From assembly GCA_033782935.1 (NCBI GenBank), contig JAWQEG010001409.1, positions 40,001 through 104,000 on the forward strand: a stretch of 64,000 nucleotides of DNA, in the 5' to 3' direction. The notes beneath the pieces were generated by a model. That model made no database searches, was not told the origin of the DNA, and saw nothing but the letters and a program-made list of their open reading frames with translations. This document shows, piece after piece, positions 44,606 to 57,100 of the stretch. Numbering within the stretch: the first letter of the stretch is position 1; every line of letters begins with the position of its first letter. Made by a program: the position numbers and the translations under genes. Origin of the DNA: Petrolisthes cinctipes. Lineage: Eukaryota; Arthropoda; Malacostraca; Decapoda; Porcellanidae.

Positions 44606-45366
44606 TAAGCCTCACAAGTCTACAAGGATGTACTAACTTTCATGTACAGTTTTTACCTGGAAAATAAATTATGTAAAAATGTAACACAATCTTTTATCAT
44701 GTTCATAAATAAATGTATTAAGAAAAAAGAATAACAACAACAGGAAATCAGATCACTACTAATACATCCATGGAACATATCCCATAAATCAGTGTAGCAT
44801 AATACTGTATTGTAAGTACTGTACATGTAGCCTACTGGTGCATAAAGTAATAAAAAAGAATATTTAATGGACCCTGTGATGTATAGTAGTCAGAAAATTG
44901 AATGCAAATGAGTCCTTCAAATATTGCCACAAAACACTGCCTATATTAAAGGAGCTTGGTTTGTGGCATAGTCAGGAGGACTCAGAAGCCTTTAATTTTC
45001 ATACATGATCACAGGGTCCTTAATGGTGAATTCATAAAGTTTAAAATATGGATTTGCATATTGTACAGTTACCAACTAAAATATTGTCACCTTATGATGT
45101 GGCACAAAAGATGGCATAATGAACAGTACAAAACATGCCGCCTCACCATATGTCATCTCGGGTAAAGTTGGTATGTGTGGTTTGACACTGTTGGTAATAC
45201 TGTAAAGCTAATGAACAGATCAATACCACCAACTGCAAAATATACTGACATGTAAATACAGTAGTAACCATTCCGAATAATATTGTTCACTGTGTCAGAT
45301 TTAAAGAGAGTTTTGGAGCTACAGTACTGTATAACATCAAACTGAAAGTACTACTATAACAAAGTA

Positions 45367-45503
45367 CAGTTGCAGACACCTGAAACATGGGCCACACCTT
45401 GAACATTAGGGAAGGATGTTCCACTGAATGTAATGTCTCACAGTATCTTATGCTCAATGAAGGGTCTCCCATTTAAGGTGTGTCTGATTTGTCTCCACAA
45501 CTG
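45367..45503. repeat. B-family TA-flanked MITE
   Basis: CAGTTGCAGACACCTGAAAC and the complement of TGTCTCCACAACTG, TA on both sides. Confidence 0.75.
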
Positions 45504-46440
45504 TACAGAGAGATAAGATGAAACTAAAACCATTCAATGCATTCAAAGTTCAAATCTGACATAACACAGAACTAAGTTAGTGCCACAATACCAGGAATAA
45601 TAAGGAGGATTTAAATTTATAATATCAATTTGGTCTGAAGAAACATTGTGAGAGTGACAGTGAGTTGCCCTAAGCATTCTTTTCTTTGTATGTGAGCAAA
45701 GAATTTCATTTGTGCACGTATAGTTGGCCATAGGGAAAATGTTGTTGTCGTTCTGTTTCTCTAATGGTGAGCTGACAGTAACCAAATTATATACAATAAT
45801 AGGATAATAATCATCCCATCTAAAACCTGGAGGAAAATGCATACATCTATTATGCAGAACATAAGAGTCATACACCACAGTTTATGATAAATATATACTG
45901 TACAGTACTAAAATACTTTGTTCTTTTTTTTCATTTCTACACAGCAGATCAGATCTATATTACTCTAAAGTATTCATTGTGATGTAATAGGGGGGCCCAG
46001 TCTCCAGTTTGGCAATCTGGAGACTGGTCATTCCTTCAACTTGTACTACAAAACCGCATCTATAAAGTACAGTACAGTACAGTACTGAGGAGCACTGTTT
46101 CGTGGCACTGTTTGGATGATTTACCAGTCTCCTATTTGCCAATTCATATAAGAGATACCACCACCTCTTCCTCCTTATCATCATCCGGTATTTTACACGT
46201 CAACTTGTTTTTATGAGATTAGACATTCATTGACTTTCCTCCAACTACTGTATCGTTATCAAGTGCTTCCTCCTCCTCCTCAACACCACAACAGCCAAGT
46301 CCTCCATCACACATTTTTTTTAGGCTTCCCCCAAAATATTCAGATCTTGAATTCAAAAGTAGTGATAATGAGAGGTTAATGGCAATTGTCTTGGTAAATT
46401 GGTCGAAATATCTCGGGTGGGACTGCACACAAACACTATA

Positions 46441-46441
46441 A

Positions 46442-46463
<22 letters not shown>
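46441..46463. repeat. Poly(T) tract
   Basis: A run of about 22 thymines at the edge of an F-family repeat. Confidence 0.85.
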
Positions 46464-46472
<9 letters not shown>

Positions 46473-47451
46473 TAAGTGAAAATGGACTTGCTCCGTTCTG
46501 TCATTTATTGAAGTTGTTGGCTTTTTCAGTAAGTGTTATGCAATCTAAGAAAAATTACACCAAAAATTTCTATAACTGCAACTTATAAACACAGGAGTGT
46601 AGGTGAAATGAGTACCATATTTAAAATCATATTACTTGTACATAACTCAAAAGGGAATTGGTGCATTTCTGAAAAAGAAAGAAAAAATAACTACAGTATA
46701 TTATATGACATAAAGGGCTCGATGCACAGCAGGTCATGGGTTGGGTGATGTTAGCAAGTGATAAGAGGGACCCATTGAGAGAACAAACAATCTGGCTACT
46801 GCTTACTGGGTCTTGGTTTTCACAAGGTTGGATATGTTACAGAAGAGGCGTGGTGTTCAAAACAAACATGTACAAATGAAAGAGGAAGGAGGAAACTAAC
46901 GGTAATTAACATAGAAGAAATACCAAATAACAAAACAAAGAGAAACAAACAGAGGAAAACCTTACAAGTATCAAAAGACATGAATATCAATATTATTACT
47001 TGTACACAATTTTCTTGGGGTGTTCAGGTGGTTGGTGCCTGCCTTTAAATATTACATACATTTCCAGAGCATACAGCTTTAAAAATAATGGACTGTAGCC
47101 AATGGAGTGCTGCAGATGGATGCTACGTGTTGACAAGACATTTTAAAGATTGGAAGGCTGACAGACAGAGGCATACAGTTCCATCATAAATTGGTACAGT
47201 ACAGATACAGACAGTTATTTAGTTGGACACAAGATACAGACAATATGTCGTGAGCTGCATCAAAATTCAGAGTGCCTGGAGTGTCCTGTCCAATCACTGG
47301 TCTAGAGATTAATTGGTTGTGGCTGTACAGAGGGTTCACATACAATACTACAAGCTAAGGATATAGACACTGTGGATACTGTCAGAGGCTTGATGTCACA
47401 GTGACATGCTGCGTTTGTCGTGTGAGCACCTGTGACTGGACTGTGGGGCGT

Positions 47452-47575
47452 ATGCAAGAACATTCATGGTGCTGACGATGAATTGGTACTGGTACGATGA
47501 CTCCATAGACACACTACAGAGCCATCATACCGGTACCACCCCATTGCCAACGCCACGGATGTTCTTGCATAAGGC
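47452..47575. repeat. D-family MITE
   Basis: GCAAGAACATTCATGGTGCT pairs with CACGGATGTTCTTGC; ACCGGTACCACCCCATTG corresponds to the inverted arm. Confidence 0.75.
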
Positions 47576-48584
47576 CTCGGGTGTGTGCAAGTGTCGTGTG
47601 ACTGAACTTGGTGGTGATACAGTAATCCCTTGCTTACTACTGGTGTTATGGGTATATATTGCACTGTGTGTAATGAATTCATGTACTGTAAACCCTCAAT
47701 ATCTACCAAGTTTATGTGGGTTTACTTTACTGTACACAGACTCATTATAAATAGTAAAATACACAATCCATAACACCAGTGCAAAACAAGGGATAACTGT
47801 ATGCTTTTCTTCTGATAAAGTACAGTAGACCTTTGATTTAGTGCTAATAATAATAATAATATTACAATAAGACCCAGCATCAAACCCAGAAGGATTAATT
47901 GGCACTAGAACAGCCATAAAAATAGTGGAATAGAAGTTATGCAGAGAAAAGAGGATAGACTAGACTACATATTAAGAAATGCTGATACTGGGACAAATGA
48001 ATGTAGATGATGCTGATACTGGGACAAATGAATGTAGATGATGATGATGATGTAAAGTAGAAAATAATAAGTCTGTGCTAGGCTAGAATGACCTTGTAGT
48101 CCAAATAGTGTATAGACTAGACGACTGTACAAAGAAATGCTGAATATTGGATAAGACAGATATGGGACTAAAGATTGTAAATAATGATGATGTAAAGTAG
48201 AAATAATTCTGTGCTAGGCTAGAAAGACCTTGTAGTCAAAATACTGTACTGTAGATATGTACTATTGAAATGTGTGTTGAGGGAGGAATCGGACCACAAC
48301 AAAGGTACAATCACTGTGACATGGAGCTTCCTTCTAAAGCTCAGTAAGTGCCAGACAGGAGATCAGTGATGAGAATATAAGAGCTTGTGTTTCAAAACTT
48401 TTGTGTTTCTTACCACAAAACCCAAACTTGTTCTTAAAATATCTTCCTACTTTGTCTAGCCTAACCTCACTAAAATACACAAAAAAGAAATTCATACACT
48501 CATCTATATAAATATATATGTATAAATATTCATTATGTACTTATATACAGAGAAAATATTATGCTATCATAAAATAATTAAGAA

Positions 48585-48730
48585 AGTTAAGAAGAAACTT
48601 GAAGATTCCTGATTCCTCCAAGTCATGCCACAAACTCAAACCAAATACACTGAGGAACCAGCAGTCTGTTTCTTGACACAGTTTGGGGGAATAAGAAGAC
48701 TTCAAGTCACCATAAGTATCCTATCTCTTA
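48585..48730. repeat. H-family hairpin
   Basis: GATTCCTCCAAGTCATGCCA and GACACAGTTTGGGGGAATAA are the centre blocks. Confidence 0.6.
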
Positions 48731-48956
48731 TGTATCATTGCATTTGAATTGTTACCTGCACTGTTTATGGTGTTCTGTCTTCACCAACAATATTACACAA
48801 CATAAAACAAGCTCATGGAAGACCTACATAAAAGAGAGATAAATAAAAAGGAATAAAGCACATAGAGAGGAACACAGACACAGGAAAATACATCATCAAG
48901 CACACACACTTGAGGTGAGATGTTGAGGTACAGACACACTCCACATGTATTGTTAA

Positions 48957-49275
48957 AACCCTTCATACACTTCACTGGTACATCCCCTCACACACACTTC
49001 ACTGGTACAACCCTTCACACACACTTCACTGGTACAACCCTTCACACACACTTCACTGGTACAACCCCTCACACACACCTCACTGTTACAACCCCTCACA
49101 CACTTCACTGTTACATCCCCTCATACACACTTCACTGGTACAACCCTTCACACACACTTCACTGTTACAACCCTTCACACACTTCACTGTTACATCCCCT
49201 CATACACACTTCACTGGTACAACCCTTCACACACTTCACTGGTACATCCCCTCACACACACTTCACTGGTACATG
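48957..49275. repeat. 25-29 bp minisatellite
   Basis: About twelve units of the form CACACACTTCACTGGTACAA plus CCC(T)TCA. The plus-strand open frame with repeated HFTGTT is a by-product. Confidence 0.85.
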
Positions 49276-49335
49276 TGATAACTAAGTGCACAATAAGTGA
49301 AGAAAAACAGCTTTATAGTACGAGTCAGGGCTTTA

Positions 49336-49463
49336 GGCAAGACATTCATGGTGTTGATGTTAACGATGGTGTTGTATCAATGTGATGACTCCATAGACAC
49401 ACTACAGAGCCATTGTACCAGCACCACACCATCATCAACACTATAGATATTCTTGCCTATGAT
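49336..49463. repeat. D-family MITE
   Basis: GGCAAGACATTCATGGTGTT pairs with ACTATAGATATTCTTGCC; the core ATGACTCCATAGACACACTA is nearly identical to 47452-47575. Confidence 0.75.
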
Positions 49464-50436
49464 GGTTAGTGTGTGACTTTCTTGCAGACCAATACAGCCC
49501 ACACCTGTGATAGGGGGTGACAAATATACCAGTGGAAGTGATGGCACAAGTTAAGTACAGATGGAATGCCATAAGTATAACAAGAATATTTTTGAGCAGT
49601 AGCTTTTGCATTAAATGCGAAGATTACAGAGACTCTTTCAACCATCATAACAATATATCAGACTGGTAATGAAGTGTTATCACTGTATTCCATATGTTAC
49701 ATTATTGTTGTGCTTAGAGACAGGCAATATCTAGAGTGATCATATATATCAATGCCCATCTCTGTGTGTGCCAGACTTTCTACTTTCCATATAACTATCC
49801 TGTAGGAAAAGGCAGAGTCACATGAACCTACTCTGTGTCATTGTCTAGACAATATGGACAACTATTATTCTAGTTAACATATAAAGCTACCCCATGCACA
49901 CTTGTTTGATGCCCATATTATATGTAACATGCTGTATAATAAGCTCATGTATCACTGCCTTATCAGACCAACATAACTAAGTACCATGTGTGTGGCTAAG
50001 GTTTCATCAAGTGGGTTATATATATATTACTAGTTCATTAAGTGTTCTGTGGCACTGTTAGTGAAGGCTTGAGGGATATGGAGCTCCGGCCACACTGTCA
50101 CTGATGAATCTCACTTACCAAGCTGATCATACAAAGATAAAATAGGTCACTGATGCCCAGATTTGGCAAACATTCTCACAAAGAACAATTGATGAGGGAA
50201 AGAAAATAGTTTGATGCCTCAATCTTTGAAGCACTGTCCCTCATTGATGTACAATTGACAATAATATGGACAAATCAACAGCTATGACTGTGAACGGTGT
50301 TATAGTGAATATGTTACACCACTGATAATGTGGATGGAGCCTAATAATACACAGAAACTGTGAGTCTGTGAGCAGCTGTCATCATATGATATAATTCAAG
50401 GAGGCAACAGATCAACCCTTCCTATATTCCAGTGAC

Positions 50437-51177
50437 TTAAAACTGGATGATCTTAGTATGACAGTTGGCCTTCTTCTCCTTCATCACGGGATCATTGTCC
50501 AACTGCTTCTGTCGTTGTGCTCTGAGTCGCCTGGGGTCCAAATTGGCTCCGATGCTTTGCATTCCCCGGGCAAGGCGACCAGCCCCTGGAGCCAGACTCT
50601 GTACTCCTCTGGCCAACACTGAGAAGGGAGCCAACATGGCTTCCTTATTGAGGGCAGAAAGAGGGGACACAAGACTGGACAAATCACCTCCACTGGACTG
50701 GTGCGCTGTTCCTCCGATGTGACCTTCAGAGTGACTGGAGGATAGGTGAAGTTGTAGGTCAGTTGCAGAAGAGGCTCGTACAACACCTCCTTCCTCTCTC
50801 TCATCCCTCGCATCCACCTCGTCTGATGAGTGTGAGATCTTCCTCACCCGCTGCATCAACAGTGTTGGGGACAGACTGCCAAAGGTTGATGTTACAGCTG
50901 GACCATTGTGACCCCCAGACTCCTTCTTGCCGTCCCCACTGACTATAATCTCTGGTGTTGGTGAGCGTCGGTAATGGATGGGGTCATGATGGGCCAAACT
51001 ACGTAGGATTGACGAGTCACTGTGACACCGGGCCACTGGGGGGGAAGGGTACCGGTGAGGGGACCCAGCAGGTATTAGATGGGAAGCTAGGACACCACAA
51101 GAGGCCAAGTGAGTCTCTTGTCCACCTACACCCACCAACAGGTCACCACTACCATCCTGTACACACACTGTCGGTTT
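50437..51177 (-). CDS. INPP5F: INPP5F last exon
   Basis: Long Ser/Pro-rich, probably disordered exon. Its end [20 protein letters not shown] and [12 protein letters not shown] then TAA corresponds to the conserved C-terminal helix and tail of vertebrate INPP5F. It starts in phase 0 after a TCCTACAG acceptor. Confidence 0.9.
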   Translation of the reverse strand, partial: KPTVCVQDGSGDLLVGVGGQETHLASCGVLASHLIPAGSPHRYPSPPVARCHSDSSILRSLAHHDPIHYRRSPTPEIIVSGDGKKESGGHNGPAVTSTFGSLSPTLLMQRVRKISHSSDEVDARDEREEGGVVRASSATDLQLHLSSSHSEGHIGGTAHQSSGGDLSSLVSPLSALNKEAMLAPFSVLARGVQSLAPGAGRLARGMQSIGANLDPRRLRAQRQKQLDNDPVMKEKKANCHTKIIQF

Positions 51178-54100
51178 CTGTAGGATACACACACAACTTT
51201 ACAAATAAGAATTATTTTACAGGTAAAAAGATACACAAATAATTCTTCATAGATAACTAATACATAGAGTAAATTCTTTATACATCAGAGATAGATAATG
51301 AATAATATAAGCCTGGGAAAACATTTGGTGATCTTCAATGACACAGCGAGTGTAATATGAAGTAATAAGTAAAAGTATATATAAGTGTTTTATCAAGGGT
51401 ATACTGCATAACATCTCTGAGAATTGGGCTTACATAATACATACACAGGAGAAGTATGCAATAGCCTGGGTGTGTGATCTGTATGACAACACACACACAC
51501 ACACACACAGAGTTTTGTCACTACCCACCTGGAGGTAAAACTTGGAGGCTTCCTGACACGGTGAGACAGACTCGGGCCTCTTGATGCGTAGGCTGGACAT
51601 GGGGTTGAGTTTGGCCAGACCAGACGTCACATTACTGAACGCTCTGGTACCTGAGGGATGGAGGAAGTGAGAAATGTCAGTATTGCAGTGACAAAGTTTT
51701 AGTGAGAGTGACAGTTAGAGTGCATGTGTGTGGAGAAATATAAATAAAATAATATGGAATAGTTTACATAGTTTGGTCATTGCAAAGTTAGAGTGCCTGG
51801 GAGTGGAGAAATACGAAGTACCTGTACAGTAAAATATTATGGAATACTGTACAGTAATTTACATACAGTAGTTTGACCAATGCAAAGTTAGAAGAGTGCC
51901 TGGGTGTGGAGAAATATGAAATCTTTTATATACAGTACTGAGGAATAATTCATATATTCTGACCAATACTATTTTCAAGAAGTAATGGATGCCCAGCCTT
52001 ACTGACTTTATTATATTTTTTAATGTTCTCTTTTTCAGCTTCTTTCCTGACAAGTTTTGAAAGATAGTGCTCATCTTATAAAGAGCTACATTTTAATGAC
52101 AGAATAAAAAGTTCTATTACCTCTCTCATTCTTCCTACCACCCCTTCCTCCCCCTTTCATTCTTCCTCCCCTCTTATTCTTCCTAGCACCCTTTCCTCCC
52201 CTTCTCATTCTTTCTACCACCTCTCCCTCCCCCTCTCATTATTCCTAGCACCCTTTCCTCCCCTTCTCATTCTTCCTACCACCTCTCCCTCCCCCTCTTA
52301 TTCTTCCTAGCACCCTTTCCTCCCCTTCTTATTCTTCCTACCACCTCTCCCTCCCCCTCTTATTCTTCCTAGCACCCTTTCCTCCCCTTCTCATTCTTCC
52401 TACCACCTCTCCCTCCCCCTCTCATTATTCCTAGCACCCTTTCCTCCCCTTCTCATTCTTCCTGCCACCTCTCCCTCCCCCTCTCATTATTCCTAGCACC
52501 CTTTCCTCCCCTTCTCATTCTTCCTACCACCTCTCCCTCCCCCTCTCATTATTCCTAGCACCCTTTCCTCCCCTTCTCATTCTTCCTGCCACCTCTCCCT
52601 CCCCCTCTCATTATTCCTACGACCCTTTTCCTTCCTCCTCACCAGCAGTCCTGAGTGTGTCTGGTGATGTGCGTGTGAGTGATGTAAGAGGGTTGAGTAG
52701 GTTGGCCAGTTGACTCCTCCTTCCTCGTCCTCTCTTCCTCTCCAGCTTCCCGGTCACCAGCTGCATATCACAACCCATCATCTGGCAAGCTACCTCAAAC
52801 GTCTCACCAATGGCCTTGATCGACTCTGAAACAGGACCCGGTTAGTTAACAAGTATAACAGTGGCTTGTTGTTGCTTGGACTAGTTTGGAGGAAATTAGT
52901 TGCCTCAGATTTACCACCAACACTGTACTATCCCCTTAATTTTCCCCTATTCTGAGCAGTATGTTATCACCATTAGTCAGTGCAAAGCATGTGATAATCT
53001 CATGTAGTTAAAGTTGGCAGCTGATGATTCCTCCAAAAAACAATGCCAGCAAACAGACCACCTCAGTATATACAAGTAGGGGACATGTTTTGTGGCAAGG
53101 CTTGGGGGAATTAAATAACAGGTGTATTCCATCATCACATACATACCAACTGTTTCTTCGTCTGACTTGATAGTGATGGCCATGTTGTTGAAGAAGCGTA
53201 TGTTCATTGATCGGAAGGTGTGTATGTATCCACCCTGACCTTCCACCATGTAGTTGAATCGGATGCATTGCTGTGGCTTAGATTGCTTGAACATTCCCTG
53301 GCTGTAATCATGTTCACTTGGTAAGAAATATTATTATAACCACATATAACTGTATACTGGCCTATATAACATTATGTAAGCAGTATTTAACCGTATACTG
53401 TATGACATTATGTAAGCAGTATTTAACCGTATACTGCATGACCACATATACCGGTATGCTGTTTCCAGTAAATAAGAAGATGGCATTTAATCTTTTTATT
53501 GAAAAGTTTCTCAGCATAAGACCAGTGAGAAGCTGTCAAACTTTTACAAGAGTCACTCCAATGTGGATGAATATTATTGACCGCGTCTATACAGACACAG
53601 AGAGAGAGAATGGACAATGTGGCTACAGTCTACTAAGGACAAGTCCTTGTTAGGCTGGGAACATTAAAAATAAAAGATGAGGCAATGAAAATATATCTGA
53701 ACAAACTGAGTCCTTGAGCCACATTTGTACTTTACCAGTGAAGCTGTGCTGTGTGTCTCTTAGTGTTTTCATTAACCTAACACTATGGATGGATTGGATT
53801 AACGAGACAAACAAAAGTTATACTAACCATGTGTAAGGTCCCATCTCAATCTTCTCCAGGTCAATGAGTGAGACTCTTTCATAGTGTAGGATTTGGTCCA
53901 GTTCTTCATCATATCTGTGGGAGAGAAATACTGTATTATGCTGTACTCTTACACTCTGAATGCATCTGTACTCATCAAACTACACAATATGGGATACATA
54001 ATATAGTAAAATTCCTTACTACAAAAATCAGTTGGAACTCCAGTGGTTTTGCCACATCAAAAAGTTTGGAGAAACAAGACGCGATGACAACCACACACCG

Positions 54101-57100
54101 GTATTAAGGGTATAGTATACATTTGGTATATTGGGGAGCCTTGATTCCTTCAAAATATATATGTCAGGAAACAGAATCAATTTATATACATAATGGCATC
54201 CTGTTGCTTGGAATTGTTTGTAGGAATCAATAGTTGCTCCAAATTTATCACCAACAATTATACTCCATTATTGTAGTGGTAGTATACTCACTGAGCCACG
54301 TAGTATGAGTCCCGGGTGAGCACCAAGATTATGTCCATGTCGGTTTGGTCCGGGTCTCCGGTTCTAAGGACGACAAATAAAAACATTGGTCATGGGAGAG
54401 AAAGGGGTAGGTGGTAAATGATTAATGGGGGTGTACTGTACTGTACACAGATTCATTACAAACAGTGTAATACACACCCAAAACAACAGTGCAAAACAAG
54501 GGATTACTGTACTATGCAAAAAAATAAAAGGTAAAACAAAAATATAAAGGAAAATAACAAGTCAATGAAGAGAATGCGTTAACACATACGAAGGGTCAGC
54601 ATCCATGAGTCCCCAGGCACCCAGTATGGTCTCGGCGTCGGGCACGAGGAGTTTTTTGCAGTCATCGATAACGTGCTTGACGTGCTCCGGGGTCATGGAC
54701 GACTCTTCCTCCTCCCCGCCGCCACCGCTTGCCTCCAGGTTCATGAGATCCTCTGTCACTGGGTTGCCTGAAAAACAACAACACAAATGATGGATTGGGA
54801 TGGGTTAATATGTATTAGTATGACATGGGATGGAATGGGATGGGTTAAAATGTGTTGGTTTAAACTGTGTTGTGTTGTGTTGGATTAGGTTGAGTTAGGC
54901 TAGGTTGGGATGGGATACAATAGGATGGGTTGGGTTGGAATGGGCTGGGCTTGACTGGGTTGGGTTATAATTATAAGTTTCAAAATTACAAGAAAGAAGA
55001 CTGTGTGTACCCAATACTGTACAGTCTGTACTTTCAGAACAAGCTTTTTGCACCCGTTGTAAAAATGTATAAAACTATCCAACATAGAACTTACCTAACA
55101 AGTGGTCAATGGTGGCTTGGCGGTAAGCATCCTTGAAGCGGTTCATGTAGTACCTAGTGGAGGAGGAGAGGGGCATTATTTTACTACAGTATTGGTATTG
55201 TAGAAGTACAGTGTTTGAAGGAAATGTTTGGAGACATCAGTAGTTTCCAATCTCCCAGCATATCACTTAATGTTACCCTACGGCACACTTTGTAAAGACA
55301 TTTGGTACATTATTATTAGGTTAATAAAAAATTAGTGTTGTGGCACACACAAATTATTGAGCATCCACATCAACTCAACACAACAGGACATAAGAGTAAG
55401 ATCCTGTAAGTCAAGCCACCTCCTATGGATGCCTTGGGTGTAAGTATATGTGTGAGTTATTTTACTGTATATGTAATAATAACACACGTCATTAGTAATT
55501 TTAAAACTTGCGGTTCCACCAACATGATGATAATGTGTACTGCATAAGTATTATTATTTTAAGTCAAAGTAATTTTAGGTGAAATTTCACTTATAACAAA
55601 AGTAATTCAATTAACTTTTTTTTACAGAAGAGGAAGTACAGTGCACATGTGTTAAATCTGTTAGTCATTAATATTTTTTATCACAATAAACATATTATAT
55701 TAATAATTCTACACAGAAAAGAAGTTAAGCCTTTACAATATACAGTACATCTATTACGGCAACTAAAGAATTAAATTATAATAATGATACATACAAATAC
55801 TAAAGTAAGTTACAAAGCTGCATCTTTATAATTATAAGATACATACTGTACAATTAAACAAAATTGAAAGCTTTAATAACTGTTCAAAAATTTCTTGATA
55901 AATTTATTTACCAAGTTAAAACTACAAACCTTCAACGCATTCAGACTCAATAATTAAACTGTACATAAAAAGGCTTTGGAAAAGAATTGCATCAATAACA
56001 TATACTGTGTCAGAGAACGAAGAGAAGAGAGGATGGATATAGGTTTACTGTATACGATACATCATAATACTACTGTATACTGTACAGTACTATACTGTTT
56101 ACATACATATTAAGACTGATAGGAATAGATATAATATATACAGACAACTAACTGTTGATCAATTTTATAAAACAAGATAAGGAAATTGTATAAATTGTAA
56201 TTTTTCATTCACTAAATTGATGAAGAGAAGTGCAGGTGAGCAGAGAGCAGAACTTTGTCAGCAGTACCAGTACACTCATTACCTGTAGTTTCTTTACACA
56301 CAGGATGGACAAGTATAAGTACAGTAAAATGAGTTGTCCTTATTGTACATTGCCTTAGTGTGTTGTTTGTTGACTTATACTGTACATCCATTTTTTAACC
56401 TGGCAAAAATGTAAAATCTCCCTCATTAAAATTCTTGGGTTTTACAGCAAATGTAATGCAATCCAAGACAACCACTTAACTCTGGCCCTCATAAGACTGG
56501 AGCAAGGTTATCTAAACTGAAACAGGAACAGAACAGATAGAAAGGAGGGATAGCAAACATAAGGAGAGGAGAGACAGATGAAAAGTCACAAAGAACAGAC
56601 TAGGGACAGGACTGAAGGGGAGTCAAAATCTTTAATGGAGACAGAGAGGGAGGGACAGCAAACATAAAGAATAAAGAAGGAAAGGAGGCAAAATTGAAGA
56701 GTCAAAAGGGACTGACTATATAGAGACCAAAGTGCAAACAACACATTAATCCATTGGACAGGAAGGACAGCTTGCTCTTATCTCCACTTATTCATCTGTA
56801 GTGTTAGGGAAACTATGGCTTGTGTCTGTACCACACTGAACCAACATCTGCATAGGTGAGGTGACAATAGAATATGGTGCTCACTACAGTCAACTAGAAA
56901 TATACTCTCACATTCCCTCACCAAACATATCCATAGATACACAACTTTTGGGGGGGCAAAAATGGGAATCCTTACCTCTTAAGGGGATACAGTACTCTTT
57001 TGTGATTGAATTGGAGGGCTACTGATTGCTCCATACTATGCAATAAATTAAGATCCCCTACTTATCTATTGAGACAGCCTGTTTCTTAACATAGTTCGGT

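Larger units (their letters stand above)
44606..50436. other. Gene-free stretch upstream of INPP5F 3' end
   Basis: No conserved exon found on either strand. It is occupied by B, D, F and H family repeats, two small tandem duplications (47985-48045 and 48100-48230, unit with GCTGATACTGGGACAAATG), and a minisatellite (48957-49275). The last part is probably 3' untranslated sequence of INPP5F. Confidence 0.45.

Noticed and set aside
46219..46428. Minus-strand frame with CCGVEEEEEALDND
   Set aside because: Short, no splice sites of quality at its edges, and no family resemblance; the acidic run comes from a TCC repeat.
48957..49275. CRISPR-like array
   Set aside because: Units vary in length and have no unique spacers; a eukaryotic minisatellite.
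48920..49285. 121-codon frame with repeated HFTGTT
   Set aside because: Translation of the 25-29 bp minisatellite; no conserved feature.
50465..50722. Plus-strand frame of 85 codons
   Set aside because: Antisense to the last exon of INPP5F.
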